Assembly (NCBI GenBank): GCA_002278985.1
Contig: NCJP01000139.1
Location: 1-6,703, forward strand
Direction of reading: 5' to 3'
Origin: Erythrobacter sp. 34-65-8
GTDB taxonomy: Bacteria > Pseudomonadota > Alphaproteobacteria > Sphingomonadales > Sphingomonadaceae
Length of the DNA: 6,703 nucleotides
Numbering within the stretch: the stretch's first letter is position 1; every line of letters starts with the position of its first letter. Made by a program: the position numbers and the translations under genes. The notes beneath the pieces are model-generated. The model had not been told where the DNA came from, made no database searches, and worked only from the letters and a program-made list of their open reading frames with translations. Shown here one piece after another: positions 1 through 6,703 of the stretch.

Positions 1-417
1 TCGATCCGGGACACATCGGGCGTTTCGCTGGAATTGATGGGCATGGCCGAGCGCCAGCACCGGAGTGACGTCGAACCCGGTACCGGTCTGGTAGCGGTCG
101 GTCGTGCCGATCACGCGCACGTGGGCGGGGTCGATTGCCAGCTCCTCGTGTGCCTCGCGCAGGGCTGCGCGCACCGCATCCTCGCCCGGGTCGAGCTTGC
201 CGCCGGGGAAGGCAACCTGCCCCGGATGATCGCGCATGGTGTGGGGGCGGCGGGTCAGGATCACGCCGGGATCGGGCCGTTCGGTCACCGCGATCAGCAC
301 GGCGGCATCGGCGGTGCGGCTGGCGCGGGCGAAGCGGTCGTCGCTCAGCAGCCCGTCGACAGGCGCGCGGTGGCCGCGCTCGAACAGGTCGGCGAGGCGC
401 TCGAACAGTTCGCTCAC
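1..417 (-). CDS. Nudix hydrolase, CoA pyrophosphatase group (NudL-like), partial
   Basis: Partial gene leaving the left edge. The protein starts VSELFERLADLF from GTG 417-415, which overlaps the TGA of the DUF1285 gene as GTGA, so translation is probably coupled. It carries the UPF0035/CoA-pyrophosphatase signature at residues about 54-73 (ILTRRPHTMRDHPGQVAFPG) followed by a Nudix box at about 73-95 (G-x5-E-x7-RE-AHEEL, with Ala for the usual Gly near the end). Family members hydrolyse CoA and acyl-CoA to 3',5'-ADP and phosphopantetheine derivatives using a divalent metal; the exact substrate here is inferred. After VTPVLAL (codons down to about position 49) the reading frame becomes unlike the family, and the adjacent frame resembles it better, so a frameshift near 42-56 is possible (see findings). 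The DUF1285-Nudix pair is a common alphaproteobacterial arrangement, often followed by a CCA-adding enzyme gene, which would lie outside the window. Confidence 0.88.
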   Translation of the reverse strand, partial: MSELFERLADLFERGHRAPVDGLLSDDRFARASRTADAAVLIAVTERPDPGVILTRRPHTMRDHPGQVAFPGGKLDPGEDAVRAALREAHEELAIDPAHVRVIGTTDRYQTGTGFDVTPVLALGHAHQFQRNARCVPDR

Positions 418-962
418 CGCGGCACCAGCGAGAAGCGCGCGCCCAGGCTCTCGACCTGCCAGTCATCACCCTCGGCCAGCGCGATCTCGGCCAGCTGCTG
501 CCAGGTGCTGCGGTTGAGCCGCGCCTCGCACCCGCGCCGCACCGAGAGGTAGAGGGCCGGCGTTTCGACATCGCCCGCCGCGCGCAGCGGGTTGTCCGGT
601 CCGGCAATTATCAGCTCGTCAGTGTTGAGCCGGAATACCAGTGCGCCTTCCTCCCGCTTCACATCGGTCGCGATGAAGGCGGCGTCCTCTACGGCAATAG
701 ACAGTTTCTCGAACGGGGAGACGAGCCAGTGCTGGCCCCTGTCATCGCGGATGAGCAGGCCGGAAAAGGCGCGCACCATGGCATCGCGGGTGATCCGGCC
801 ACCCTGGTGCCACCAGCTCCCGTCCGCCGCGATCCGCATGTCGCTCTCGCCCACCTGCTGCGGTGCCCAGCCTTCCACCGCCGGCAACTTGCGCGCAGCA
901 ACCTGCTCGGCGATCTCCGCCAGGGTCAGTTCGGCAAGATAGGGGGGCGGCTCGTATGGCAT
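414..962 (-). CDS. DUF1285 family protein
   Basis: A complete 182-residue protein matching the DUF1285 family in length and motifs: a central block with WWHQGGRITRDAMVRAFSGL (about 50-69), then LLIRDDRGQHWLVSPFEKLS and VEDAAFIATDV up to about 101, and a C-terminal beta-rich part ending ARFSLVPR. The biochemical role of the family is not known to me. No signal peptide or membrane segment is visible, so it is probably cytoplasmic. ATG 962-960 is the start; there is no strong Shine-Dalgarno sequence before it. It lies 25 nt after the acetyltransferase gene, and its stop overlaps the Nudix gene start, so it is very likely translated from a shared operon mRNA. Confidence 0.9.
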   Translation of the reverse strand: MPYEPPPYLAELTLAEIAEQVAARKLPAVEGWAPQQVGESDMRIAADGSWWHQGGRITRDAMVRAFSGLLIRDDRGQHWLVSPFEKLSIAVEDAAFIATDVKREEGALVFRLNTDELIIAGPDNPLRAAGDVETPALYLSVRRGCEARLNRSTWQQLAEIALAEGDDWQVESLGARFSLVPR

Positions 963-987
963 GGCGGGTCAGCGATGCCAGAAGGCG

Positions 988-1506
988 TCAGCCATTCCAA
1001 GGGCCGAGCATACCTTCCGGCGGCAATATGGCCGGATTGTCGCACCGCACCAGCAGGCGGGCGGGCTCCCACGGGCCCGGGCAGCGCCAGCCTGCGGTGG
1101 GCGCGGCGGTGAAGCCCCAGCGGCCGTAATAGGGCTCGTCGCCGATCATCACCTGCGGCAGGGCAGCGCCCGGCGCGCTGGTATCGGCCACGGCCTGCAA
1201 GGCGGCCAGCATCAGCGCCTTGCCATAACCTTCCCCCTGATGCTCCGGCACAACCGCGACCGGGCCGACCATCAACATGGGATAGGCGCGGCCGTCGGGC
1301 GCGGTCAGGGCGAGCGGCCAGATCTGGATCGTGCCGACCAGCCAGTCATCCTCGTCCAGCGCGGCGAAGCTTAGCGCGGGTAGCCAGTCCATGCCCGCCC
1401 GCATCCTGTAGGCCGTGCGCGCGTGCCGGTCAGGCCCGAAGGCCACATCGAGCAGCTGCTCGATCAGGTCAGAATCGACCTGGGCAAGGGGAATAAGCGT
1501 CGCCAT
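988..1506 (-). CDS. GNAT family N-acetyltransferase (YhbS-like)
   Basis: A complete 172-residue protein with the GNAT fold signature. Motif A is at residues about 80-99 (VGPVAVVPEHQGEGYGKALM), holding the Q-x-x-G-x-G acetyl-CoA pyrophosphate-binding loop (Q90, G93, G95). The late GNAT motif GDEPYYGRWGF is at 122-132, typical of COG3153 (YhbS-like) acetyltransferases. An opening segment with AFGPDRHARTAYRMR (about 22-36) is also typical of that group. Substrate cannot be read from the sequence; small amines, amino acids or protein N-termini are all possible. ATG 1506-1504 lies 12 nt after the sugar dehydrogenase stop, and the start region is next to a 10-bp GC hairpin (1510-1533). No clean Shine-Dalgarno is present, so coupling to the upstream gene is likely. 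Confidence 0.92.
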   Translation of the reverse strand: MATLIPLAQVDSDLIEQLLDVAFGPDRHARTAYRMRAGMDWLPALSFAALDEDDWLVGTIQIWPLALTAPDGRAYPMLMVGPVAVVPEHQGEGYGKALMLAALQAVADTSAPGAALPQVMIGDEPYYGRWGFTAAPTAGWRCPGPWEPARLLVRCDNPAILPPEGMLGPWNG

Positions 1507-1509
1507 GGG

Positions 1510-1533
1510 CCGCGCCGCTTAGGAGCGGCGCGG
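1510..1533 (-). other. GC-rich hairpin between sugar dehydrogenase and acetyltransferase genes
   Basis: Perfect 10-bp inverted repeat: 1510-1519 pairs with 1524-1533 around a four-base loop (1520-1523). It spans the last codons and stop of the upstream gene and ends 3 nt before the acetyltransferase ATG. Neither strand has a T-run after it, so it is not a canonical terminator. It could modulate initiation or protect processed mRNA ends. Confidence 0.55.
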
Positions 1534-2742
1534 GTGGCTGTCGATGAATTTCACCTTGGCCGGGGGCTGGATCAGCTTGCCGGAACCAGCCCTGAGCAGC
1601 CTTGCCCCTTCGCCGTCTTCCAGCACCCACAGCGCACCGTCCGGCCCTTCGACCACGGCCCGAAGCCGCTTGTCGAAGGCATAGCGTTCCGCCTCGCGGG
1701 CGCCTTCGCCGTCGAAGGTGACACGTACCAGCGCCTTGCTGGAGAGGCCTGAAATCAGCGCCTGGCCCTTCCACGCGCCGAACCTGTCGCCGCCATAGAT
1801 GATCATGTTGCCCGGCGCGATGACCGGGGTCCAGCCGAGCGCAGGCTTGGCGAGATCGGGGCGGGTGTCATTGTCGGGAATGGCCTTGCCATCGTAATGA
1901 TCACCGTCGGACACGACCGGCCAGCCATAGTTCAGGCCGGGTTTGACCAGGTTGAGCTCGTCACCACCAGCCGGGCCGTGCTCGACTTCCCACAACCGGC
2001 CTTGCGGATCGAACGCCATGCCCAGGATGTTGCGGTGGCCGTAGGACCAGATTTCGGGGTTGGCGGCGATGGGGTTGCCGGCTGCCGGAGTACCGTCGAG
2101 GTTGAGGCGGACGATCGTGCCCAGCGTGTTGGCATTGTCCTGCGCGGGGTCCATCTTCTGCCGGTCACCGCTGGCGACAAACATGTGCGTGCCATCGGGG
2201 CTGAACACGATCCGGTGCGAATAGTGGCCGCGCCCGGTGACCTTGGGTGCCTGCCGCCAGATAATCTTCAGGCCCTCGATCCGGCAATCGCTGCCCGAGC
2301 AGGCGAGCGTGCCGCGCCCGACCACCGCGCCGCGGGTGTCGTTCTCACCGGCTTCGGCCCAGCTGAGATAAATGGCGCGGCTGCGGGCATAATCCGGTGC
2401 AAAGGCAATGTCGCCCAGGCCCCCCTGTCCGCCGAAATCTACCTGCGGGGTGCCGCTGACGGTGGTGGCGGTGCCGGTGGCCGGGTCAACCAGTTTCAAT
2501 GTGCCAGGGCGCTCGGTCACAAACAGCCGCCCGGTGCCGGGCTCGAACGCGCCGGCCCAGGGGCGGGTGAAGGTGCCGTGCTCGGTCACCCGGAACGGGC
2601 CCTGCACCACGCCTTGCTGCGGGGCCGGGGTGGAGACAGCATCGCGCCCGCCATCCCCGGTTGTCTCGTAACCGCAGCTTGCGAGCGCGAGCCCGGCCGT
2701 GGATAGGATGAGGGCAAGCGCAGGGCGTGATGAGGTCAGCAT
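1519..2742 (-). CDS. PQQ-dependent aldose sugar dehydrogenase-like lipoprotein (YliI/Asd-type)
   Basis: A 407-residue predicted lipoprotein of the glucose/sorbosone dehydrogenase family, a six-bladed beta-propeller. The N-terminus has a signal peptide with lipobox LASC (residues 20-23; Cys23 lipidated), then a linker rich in Gly, Pro and Gln. Family motifs follow in order: GGQGGLGDIAFAPDY (104-118), GHYSHRIVFSPDG (172-184), SYGHRN (233-238), EHGPAGGDELNLV (254-266) and NYGWP (271-275). Members such as E. coli YliI oxidise aldose sugars in the periplasm with PQQ and calcium; cofactor and substrate here are inferred. ATG 2742-2740 is chosen because it gives a correct signal peptide; a longer in-frame start to 3228 would run antisense through rnhB. 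A GGAG lies 11 nt upstream. The start codon shares CATG with divergent rnhB, so its promoter must lie inside the rnhB coding region. It heads the leftward operon. Confidence 0.92.
   Translation of the reverse strand: MLTSSRPALALILSTAGLALASCGYETTGDGGRDAVSTPAPQQGVVQGPFRVTEHGTFTRPWAGAFEPGTGRLFVTERPGTLKLVDPATGTATTVSGTPQVDFGGQGGLGDIAFAPDYARSRAIYLSWAEAGENDTRGAVVGRGTLACSGSDCRIEGLKIIWRQAPKVTGRGHYSHRIVFSPDGTHMFVASGDRQKMDPAQDNANTLGTIVRLNLDGTPAAGNPIAANPEIWSYGHRNILGMAFDPQGRLWEVEHGPAGGDELNLVKPGLNYGWPVVSDGDHYDGKAIPDNDTRPDLAKPALGWTPVIAPGNMIIYGGDRFGAWKGQALISGLSSKALVRVTFDGEGAREAERYAFDKRLRAVVEGPDGALWVLEDGEGARLLRAGSGKLIQPPAKVKFIDSHPRRS
2732..2735 (+). promoter_or_regulatory. Shine-Dalgarno fixing the rnhB start
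   Basis: GAGG ends 5 nt before ATG 2741. It supports 2741 over the upstream in-frame GTG at 2699 and lies inside the divergent sugar dehydrogenase coding region. Confidence 0.6.
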
Positions 2743-3379
2743 GGTTGTCGCAACTCCGAAAGACTGGACTGGCATAGAATGGGCCGGGAACCTCGCGCCC
2801 GAAATCGGGGTGGATGAAGCAGGGCGCGGACCGCTGGCAGGCCCTGTTGTTGCCGCTGCGGTCGTGCTTTGCAAGAGTCCGCCGCAAGGGCTGGACGATT
2901 CCAAGCGCCTTTCGGCCAAGCGGCGCGCCGTGCTCGACGAACAGATCCGCCGCACCTGCGTCTGGGCCGTGGGCGTGGTGGAGGCAGACGAAATCGACCG
3001 GCTCAACGTGTTCGGGGCGACCATGCGGGCGATGACGCTGGCGGTCAGCCGCCTGTGCGAAGCCATCGGCTGCGAGCCGGGAAGCATCCTGATCGACGGC
3101 AACATGACCCCGGCCGGGCGCGATGCCGGCTGGCACTGGCCGGCGCGGGCGATTGTCGGCGGCGACGGGCTGGAGCCGTGCATCTCTGCCGCGTCGATCG
3201 TGGCCAAGGAATGGCGCGACCGCATCATGTGCGAAGCTGCCGGGCGCTATCCGCACTACGGCTGGGAACGCAACAAGGGCTATCCCACGCCGGACCACCT
3301 GACGGCGCTGCGCGATCATGGCCCCTGTCCGCTCCACCGCCGCAGCTTTGCCCCGGTGGCGCAGCTCGTGCTGATCTAG
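2741..3379 (+). CDS. rnhB: Ribonuclease HII
   Basis: A complete 212-residue RNase HII, which cuts the RNA strand of RNA-DNA hybrids and starts removal of single ribonucleotides from DNA. The acidic active-site residues are all visible: D25 and E26 in GVDEAGRGPLAGPVVAAAV (the GRG ribonucleotide-sensing motif is present), D119 in ILIDGN and D160 in SAASIVAKEWRDRIM. The C-terminal YGWERNKGYPTPDH (173-186) is also standard. The common KGD motif before the third block reads GGD (140-142), a mild deviation. The start shares CATG (2740-2743) with the divergent lipoprotein gene, and the stop shares CTAG (3376-3379) with the convergent LysR gene. In many alphaproteobacteria rnhB stands next to ccrM; here about 2.6 kb of other genes separates them. 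Confidence 0.96.
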   Translation: MVVATPKDWTGIEWAGNLAPEIGVDEAGRGPLAGPVVAAAVVLCKSPPQGLDDSKRLSAKRRAVLDEQIRRTCVWAVGVVEADEIDRLNVFGATMRAMTLAVSRLCEAIGCEPGSILIDGNMTPAGRDAGWHWPARAIVGGDGLEPCISAASIVAKEWRDRIMCEAAGRYPHYGWERNKGYPTPDHLTALRDHGPCPLHRRSFAPVAQLVLI

Positions 3380-4275
3380 GCCAGAATCTCGCGCGCTTCG
3401 GTGGCGACGACCCCGGCAATGGCGCGATAGGCATCGGCATAGGCGGCATCGCTGCGCCACGCGGCAGCGATGGTCCGCTCGGCCCGCCAGCCGGTGATGG
3501 CGAACCGTTTGACCATGGCCTCGCCCGGTGCCTCCGACCGCAGGTAGAGCTCGGGCAGGATGGCAAGGCCCAGTCCCGAGCCCGCCATCTGGCGCAGGCT
3601 GTCGAGACTGGTGCCCTCGTAATCGCGCAGCAGCTCGGCATCCAGCTCGGCGCAGATCGCTTCCGCCTGGCGGTGGAAGTGGTGCCGCCGGTCGAGGCTG
3701 AGGACCGGCGCCCCGGCGAGCTCGGCCTTGTCCTGGCGCGGGCGGGCCAGCAGCGGATTGTCCGGCGCACCCACCAGGTGGACCGGCTCGCTGAACAAGG
3801 GGGTGACTTCCAGTTCGCCGGAAGGAAAGGGCAGGGGGGCCAGCAGCATGTCGATCTCGCCGCGGCGCAGTTCGGTCAGCTGGTCGTCGGGGATGCCTTC
3901 GCGGATATAGAGCCGCAGGGCGGGGTAATCACGATGCAGGCGGACGATCGCGGTCGGCATCAGATAGGGGCCGAGCGTGGGCGACACGCCGAGCCGGATG
4001 GTGCCGGCGAGCCCGGTGCGGCTGCGCTCTGCCGCCTTTCGGATCTGGCCCACCTCGGCCAGCACTCGCCGCGCCCGCTCCACGATCTCGCGGCCCGCAG
4101 GGGTCAGGCGGAAAGGCCGGCCGCGTTCCACCAGCGTCACCTTCAGCCGGGCTTCCAGCTCCTTGATCTGCTGGCTCAGGGTCGGCTGTGTCACATGGCA
4201 GGCCGCCGCAGCCGAGCCGAAGTTGGCGGTGTCGGCCAGAGCGACGAGGTACTGAAGCTGGCGCAGGCTGGGCAT
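3376..4275 (-). CDS. LysR-family regulator, OxyR-like, lacking the peroxidatic cysteine
   Basis: A 299-residue LysR-type regulator. A winged helix-turn-helix domain (residues 1-60: LRQLQYLVALADTANF, AAAACHVTQPTLSQQIKELE) and linker helix are followed by a substrate-binding domain. It resembles OxyR in detail: GVSPTLGPYLMP around T100, GEIDMLLAPL, EVTPLFSEPVHL, and YEGTSLDSLRQMAGSGLGLAILPELY. Numbering matches E. coli OxyR exactly at T100, H198 and C208, but position 199 is His (RRHHFHRQAEAIC), so the peroxidatic Cys199 is absent. Only two cysteines remain (C26, C208). It is therefore probably not a classical disulfide switch. Start ATG 4275-4273 is supported by homology; no Shine-Dalgarno precedes it, and an OxyR-like operator directly abuts it. 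A longer start at 4383 would translate through the operator and is rejected. It converges on rnhB and diverges from the DUF465 gene. Confidence 0.92.
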   Translation of the reverse strand: MPSLRQLQYLVALADTANFGSAAAACHVTQPTLSQQIKELEARLKVTLVERGRPFRLTPAGREIVERARRVLAEVGQIRKAAERSRTGLAGTIRLGVSPTLGPYLMPTAIVRLHRDYPALRLYIREGIPDDQLTELRRGEIDMLLAPLPFPSGELEVTPLFSEPVHLVGAPDNPLLARPRQDKAELAGAPVLSLDRRHHFHRQAEAICAELDAELLRDYEGTSLDSLRQMAGSGLGLAILPELYLRSEAPGEAMVKRFAITGWRAERTIAAAWRSDAAYADAYRAIAGVVATEAREILA

Positions 4276-4290
4276 ATAGACAACGTCTAT
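4276..4290. promoter_or_regulatory. OxyR/LysR-type operator half-site ATAG-N7-CTAT
   Basis: ATAGACAACGTCTAT is a perfect inverted repeat with 6-bp arms and a 3-nt centre. It fits the LysR T-N11-A box and the E. coli OxyR element ATAG-N7-CTAT. It begins immediately beside the start codon of the LysR gene (4273-4275), suggesting autoregulation. A second ATAG-N7-CTAT at the expected spacing is not seen. Confidence 0.7.
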
Positions 4291-4306
4291 CGATTCTGGT
4301 GCCAAG

Positions 4307-4318
4307 TTCCAATTGGAA
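4307..4318. promoter_or_regulatory. Palindrome in the LysR/DUF465 intergenic region
   Basis: TTCCAATTGGAA is a perfect 12-bp palindrome in the 107-bp divergent region, which is less GC-rich than its surroundings. On the minus strand TTGGAA (4312-4307) could serve as a -35 for the regulator, with a weak -10 overlapping the ATAG-N7-CTAT box. On the plus strand GAATTAT just after it could be part of a -10 for the DUF465 gene. A near direct repeat, GGTGCCAAG (4298-4306) and GGTGCCCAG (4331-4339), flanks it. Binding partner unknown. Confidence 0.4.
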
Positions 4319-4371
4319 TTATTGCCCGCAGGTGCCCAGATGGAATGGCAACAGGGGATTAATCCTGATGC

Positions 4372-4376
4372 AGGAG
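4372..4376 (+). promoter_or_regulatory. Strong Shine-Dalgarno for the DUF465 gene
   Basis: AGGAG ends 6 nt before ATG 4383 and fixes the start of this very short gene. Confidence 0.8.
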
Positions 4377-4382
4377 CGCGCA

Positions 4383-4556
4383 ATGACAGGCTATCTCGAC
4401 CGGCTCGTTCGTCGCCATCGGCGGCTCGACCGCATGATCGACACGAGCAAGGCCGTGGGCAAACAGGAAGAACTGAAAGTGCTCAAGCGTCTGCGCTTGC
4501 GCCTGAAAGACCGAATCGAGGAAATCCGTCAACGCAATCATCCCGTCACGCGTTGA
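4383..4556 (+). CDS. DUF465 (YdcH-like) small basic protein
   Basis: A 57-residue protein, MTGYLDRLVRRHRRLDRM...NHPVTR. It matches the small DUF465/YdcH family: an N-terminal LxRLxRRHRRLDRMID segment (5-20), a short turn with KQEELK, and a second basic helix LKRLRLRLKDRIEEIRQR (about 34-51). The pattern suggests a helical hairpin or coiled coil. It is rich in Arg, Lys and Leu and has no signal peptide. Function is unknown to me; members are abundant, conserved small proteins in alphaproteobacteria. The start has an excellent Shine-Dalgarno. It stands alone between the divergent OxyR-like regulator and a structured 3' region that ends in an intrinsic terminator, so it is probably a monocistronic transcript and may be controlled by the regulator. 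Confidence 0.88.
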   Translation: MTGYLDRLVRRHRRLDRMIDTSKAVGKQEELKVLKRLRLRLKDRIEEIRQRNHPVTR

Positions 4557-4563
4557 TGGTGGC

Positions 4564-4612
4564 GCGGCGTGCAGGGAGCTTCCCCTCCCCCCAACCCATC
4601 CCTGCACGCCGC
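4564..4612 (+). repeat. 14-bp perfect inverted repeat with C-rich loop
   Basis: GCGGCGTGCAGGGA (4564-4577) pairs perfectly with 4599-4612. The 21-nt loop is almost all C and T and contains CCTCC. It begins 7 nt after the DUF465 stop. No T-run follows on either strand, so it is not itself a terminator. The other strand has a four-run G-quadruplex motif overlapping the loop. It may be the first stem-loop of a 3'-UTR small RNA ended by the terminator at 4639-4675. Confidence 0.7.
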
Positions 4613-4638
4613 AGAAAACAGACGTAACTTCCTCGACT

Positions 4639-4675
4639 TGGGCGGGCCGGACCCTTTCCTGGCCCGCCCATTTTT
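4639..4675 (+). terminator. Intrinsic terminator after the DUF465 transcript
   Basis: A GC-rich 10-bp stem (4639-4648 with 4661-4670, core GGGCGGGCC/GGCCCGCCC), a 12-nt loop, and five T residues (4671-4675). It separates the DUF465 transcript from nhaA. Confidence 0.88.
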
Positions 4676-4676
4676 C

Positions 4677-4708
4677 TTGACCGCCTGCAATGCACAGGGC
4701 CAGATAAC
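4677..4708 (+). promoter_or_regulatory. Weak candidate promoter for nhaA
   Basis: TTGACC (4677-4682) resembles a -35 box and follows directly on the terminator T-run. Candidate -10 sequences in CAGATAAC (4701-4708) are at 18-20 nt spacing, which is loose. Only 36 nt separate the terminator from the ATG at 4712, so any nhaA promoter must be about here or inside the upstream region. Confidence 0.25.
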
Positions 4709-4711
4709 GCC

Positions 4712-4800
4712 ATGCTGAACTCCCCTCCGGCATTCGCAACTGCCGCAGCGCGCGCCCTGCGCGAGTTCCTCAGGCAGGAAAGCGCGGGCCCGAGGTTGCG

Positions 4801-4804
<4 letters not shown>
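4712..4804 (+). pseudogene. Detached N-terminal fragment of nhaA (frameshifted by deletion)
   Basis: ATG 4712 opens 30 codons whose end, AARALREFLRQESAG, looks like the cytoplasmic N-terminus of NhaA just before the first membrane helix (E. coli FFSSDASGG, residues 8-15). The frame then reads PRLR and stops at TGA 4802-4804. The homologous body resumes in another frame as GPEVAVTVGGGG from about 4786. The missing part corresponds to about E. coli residues 16-42, all of transmembrane helix I, implying a deletion of roughly 80-90 nt whose size is 3n+1. The TGA overlaps the GTG at 4801 as GTGA, so this fragment could still deliver ribosomes to the body by reinitiation. Confidence 0.65.

Positions 4805-6703
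<1,899 letters not shown>

Noticed and set aside
135..1112. A 325-codon plus-strand open frame
   Set aside because: It lies antisense to three recognisable genes (Nudix, DUF1285, acetyltransferase) and looks like low-complexity shadow coding.
2699..2740. An upstream GTG start for rnhB
   Set aside because: It would add 14 residues without family support, while ATG 2741 has a GAGG at good spacing.
1519..3228. A 569-codon minus-strand reading of the sugar dehydrogenase starting at 3228
   Set aside because: The first 162 codons are antisense to rnhB and show no family similarity; ATG 2742 gives a clean lipoprotein signal peptide.
2869..4362. A 497-codon plus-strand open frame
   Set aside because: It is a GC-rich shadow of rnhB and the LysR gene, rich in Arg, Gly and Pro, with no recognisable domain.
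4353..4367. Palindrome GGATTAATCC before the DUF465 gene as an operator
   Set aside because: Only 10 bp, with no consensus I recognise; it could as well be part of the leader near the Shine-Dalgarno.
3376..4383. A 335-codon form of the LysR regulator starting at 4383
   Set aside because: The extra residues cross the ATAG-N7-CTAT operator and lie before the normal LysR N-terminus (LRQLQYLVAL).

Overview
The window is a gene-dense, GC-rich stretch of a bacterial chromosome. It most likely comes from an alphaproteobacterium of the Sphingomonadales. The evidence is a CcrM-type methyltransferase gene whose leader carries GANTC, CtrA-like and DnaA sites, an RNase HII gene of alphaproteobacterial type, and a DUF1285-Nudix gene pair. 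No mobile element, CRISPR array, tRNA or rRNA was seen. The taxonomic call is inference from gene content.

Left block, minus strand (1-2742): a compact four-gene run reading leftwards. A lipoprotein PQQ-type sugar dehydrogenase is followed by a GNAT acetyltransferase, a DUF1285 protein and a Nudix hydrolase of the CoA pyrophosphatase group that leaves the window. Gaps are 12 and 25 nt, and the last two genes overlap by four bases (GTGA).

Middle block (2741-4556): rnhB (RNase HII) lies on the plus strand. Its start codon sits in a CATG shared with the start of the divergent sugar dehydrogenase, and its stop sits in a CTAG shared with the stop of a convergent LysR regulator. The regulator aligns with OxyR residue for residue in the sensing region but has His at the position of the peroxidatic Cys199. 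An OxyR-like ATAG-N7-CTAT operator directly abuts its start codon. A 57-residue DUF465 protein is transcribed divergently.

Right block (4557-6703): after the DUF465 gene comes a 14-bp perfect stem with a C-rich loop (G-quadruplex motif on the other strand), then a strong intrinsic terminator. Next is an nhaA Na+/H+ antiporter gene whose first transmembrane helix has been lost by an out-of-frame deletion; the remaining 345 codons are open and keep all known functional residues. A 200-bp leader then precedes ccrM, which is cut by the window end. This leader holds five GANTC sites (four as two inverted repeats with identical arms), a CtrA-like site and a perfect DnaA box.

The most interesting parts are the ccrM leader, which looks like a cell-cycle input module combining CcrM, CtrA and DnaA, the Cys199-less OxyR-like regulator with its operator, the DUF465 3' region as a possible small RNA, and the rearranged nhaA.
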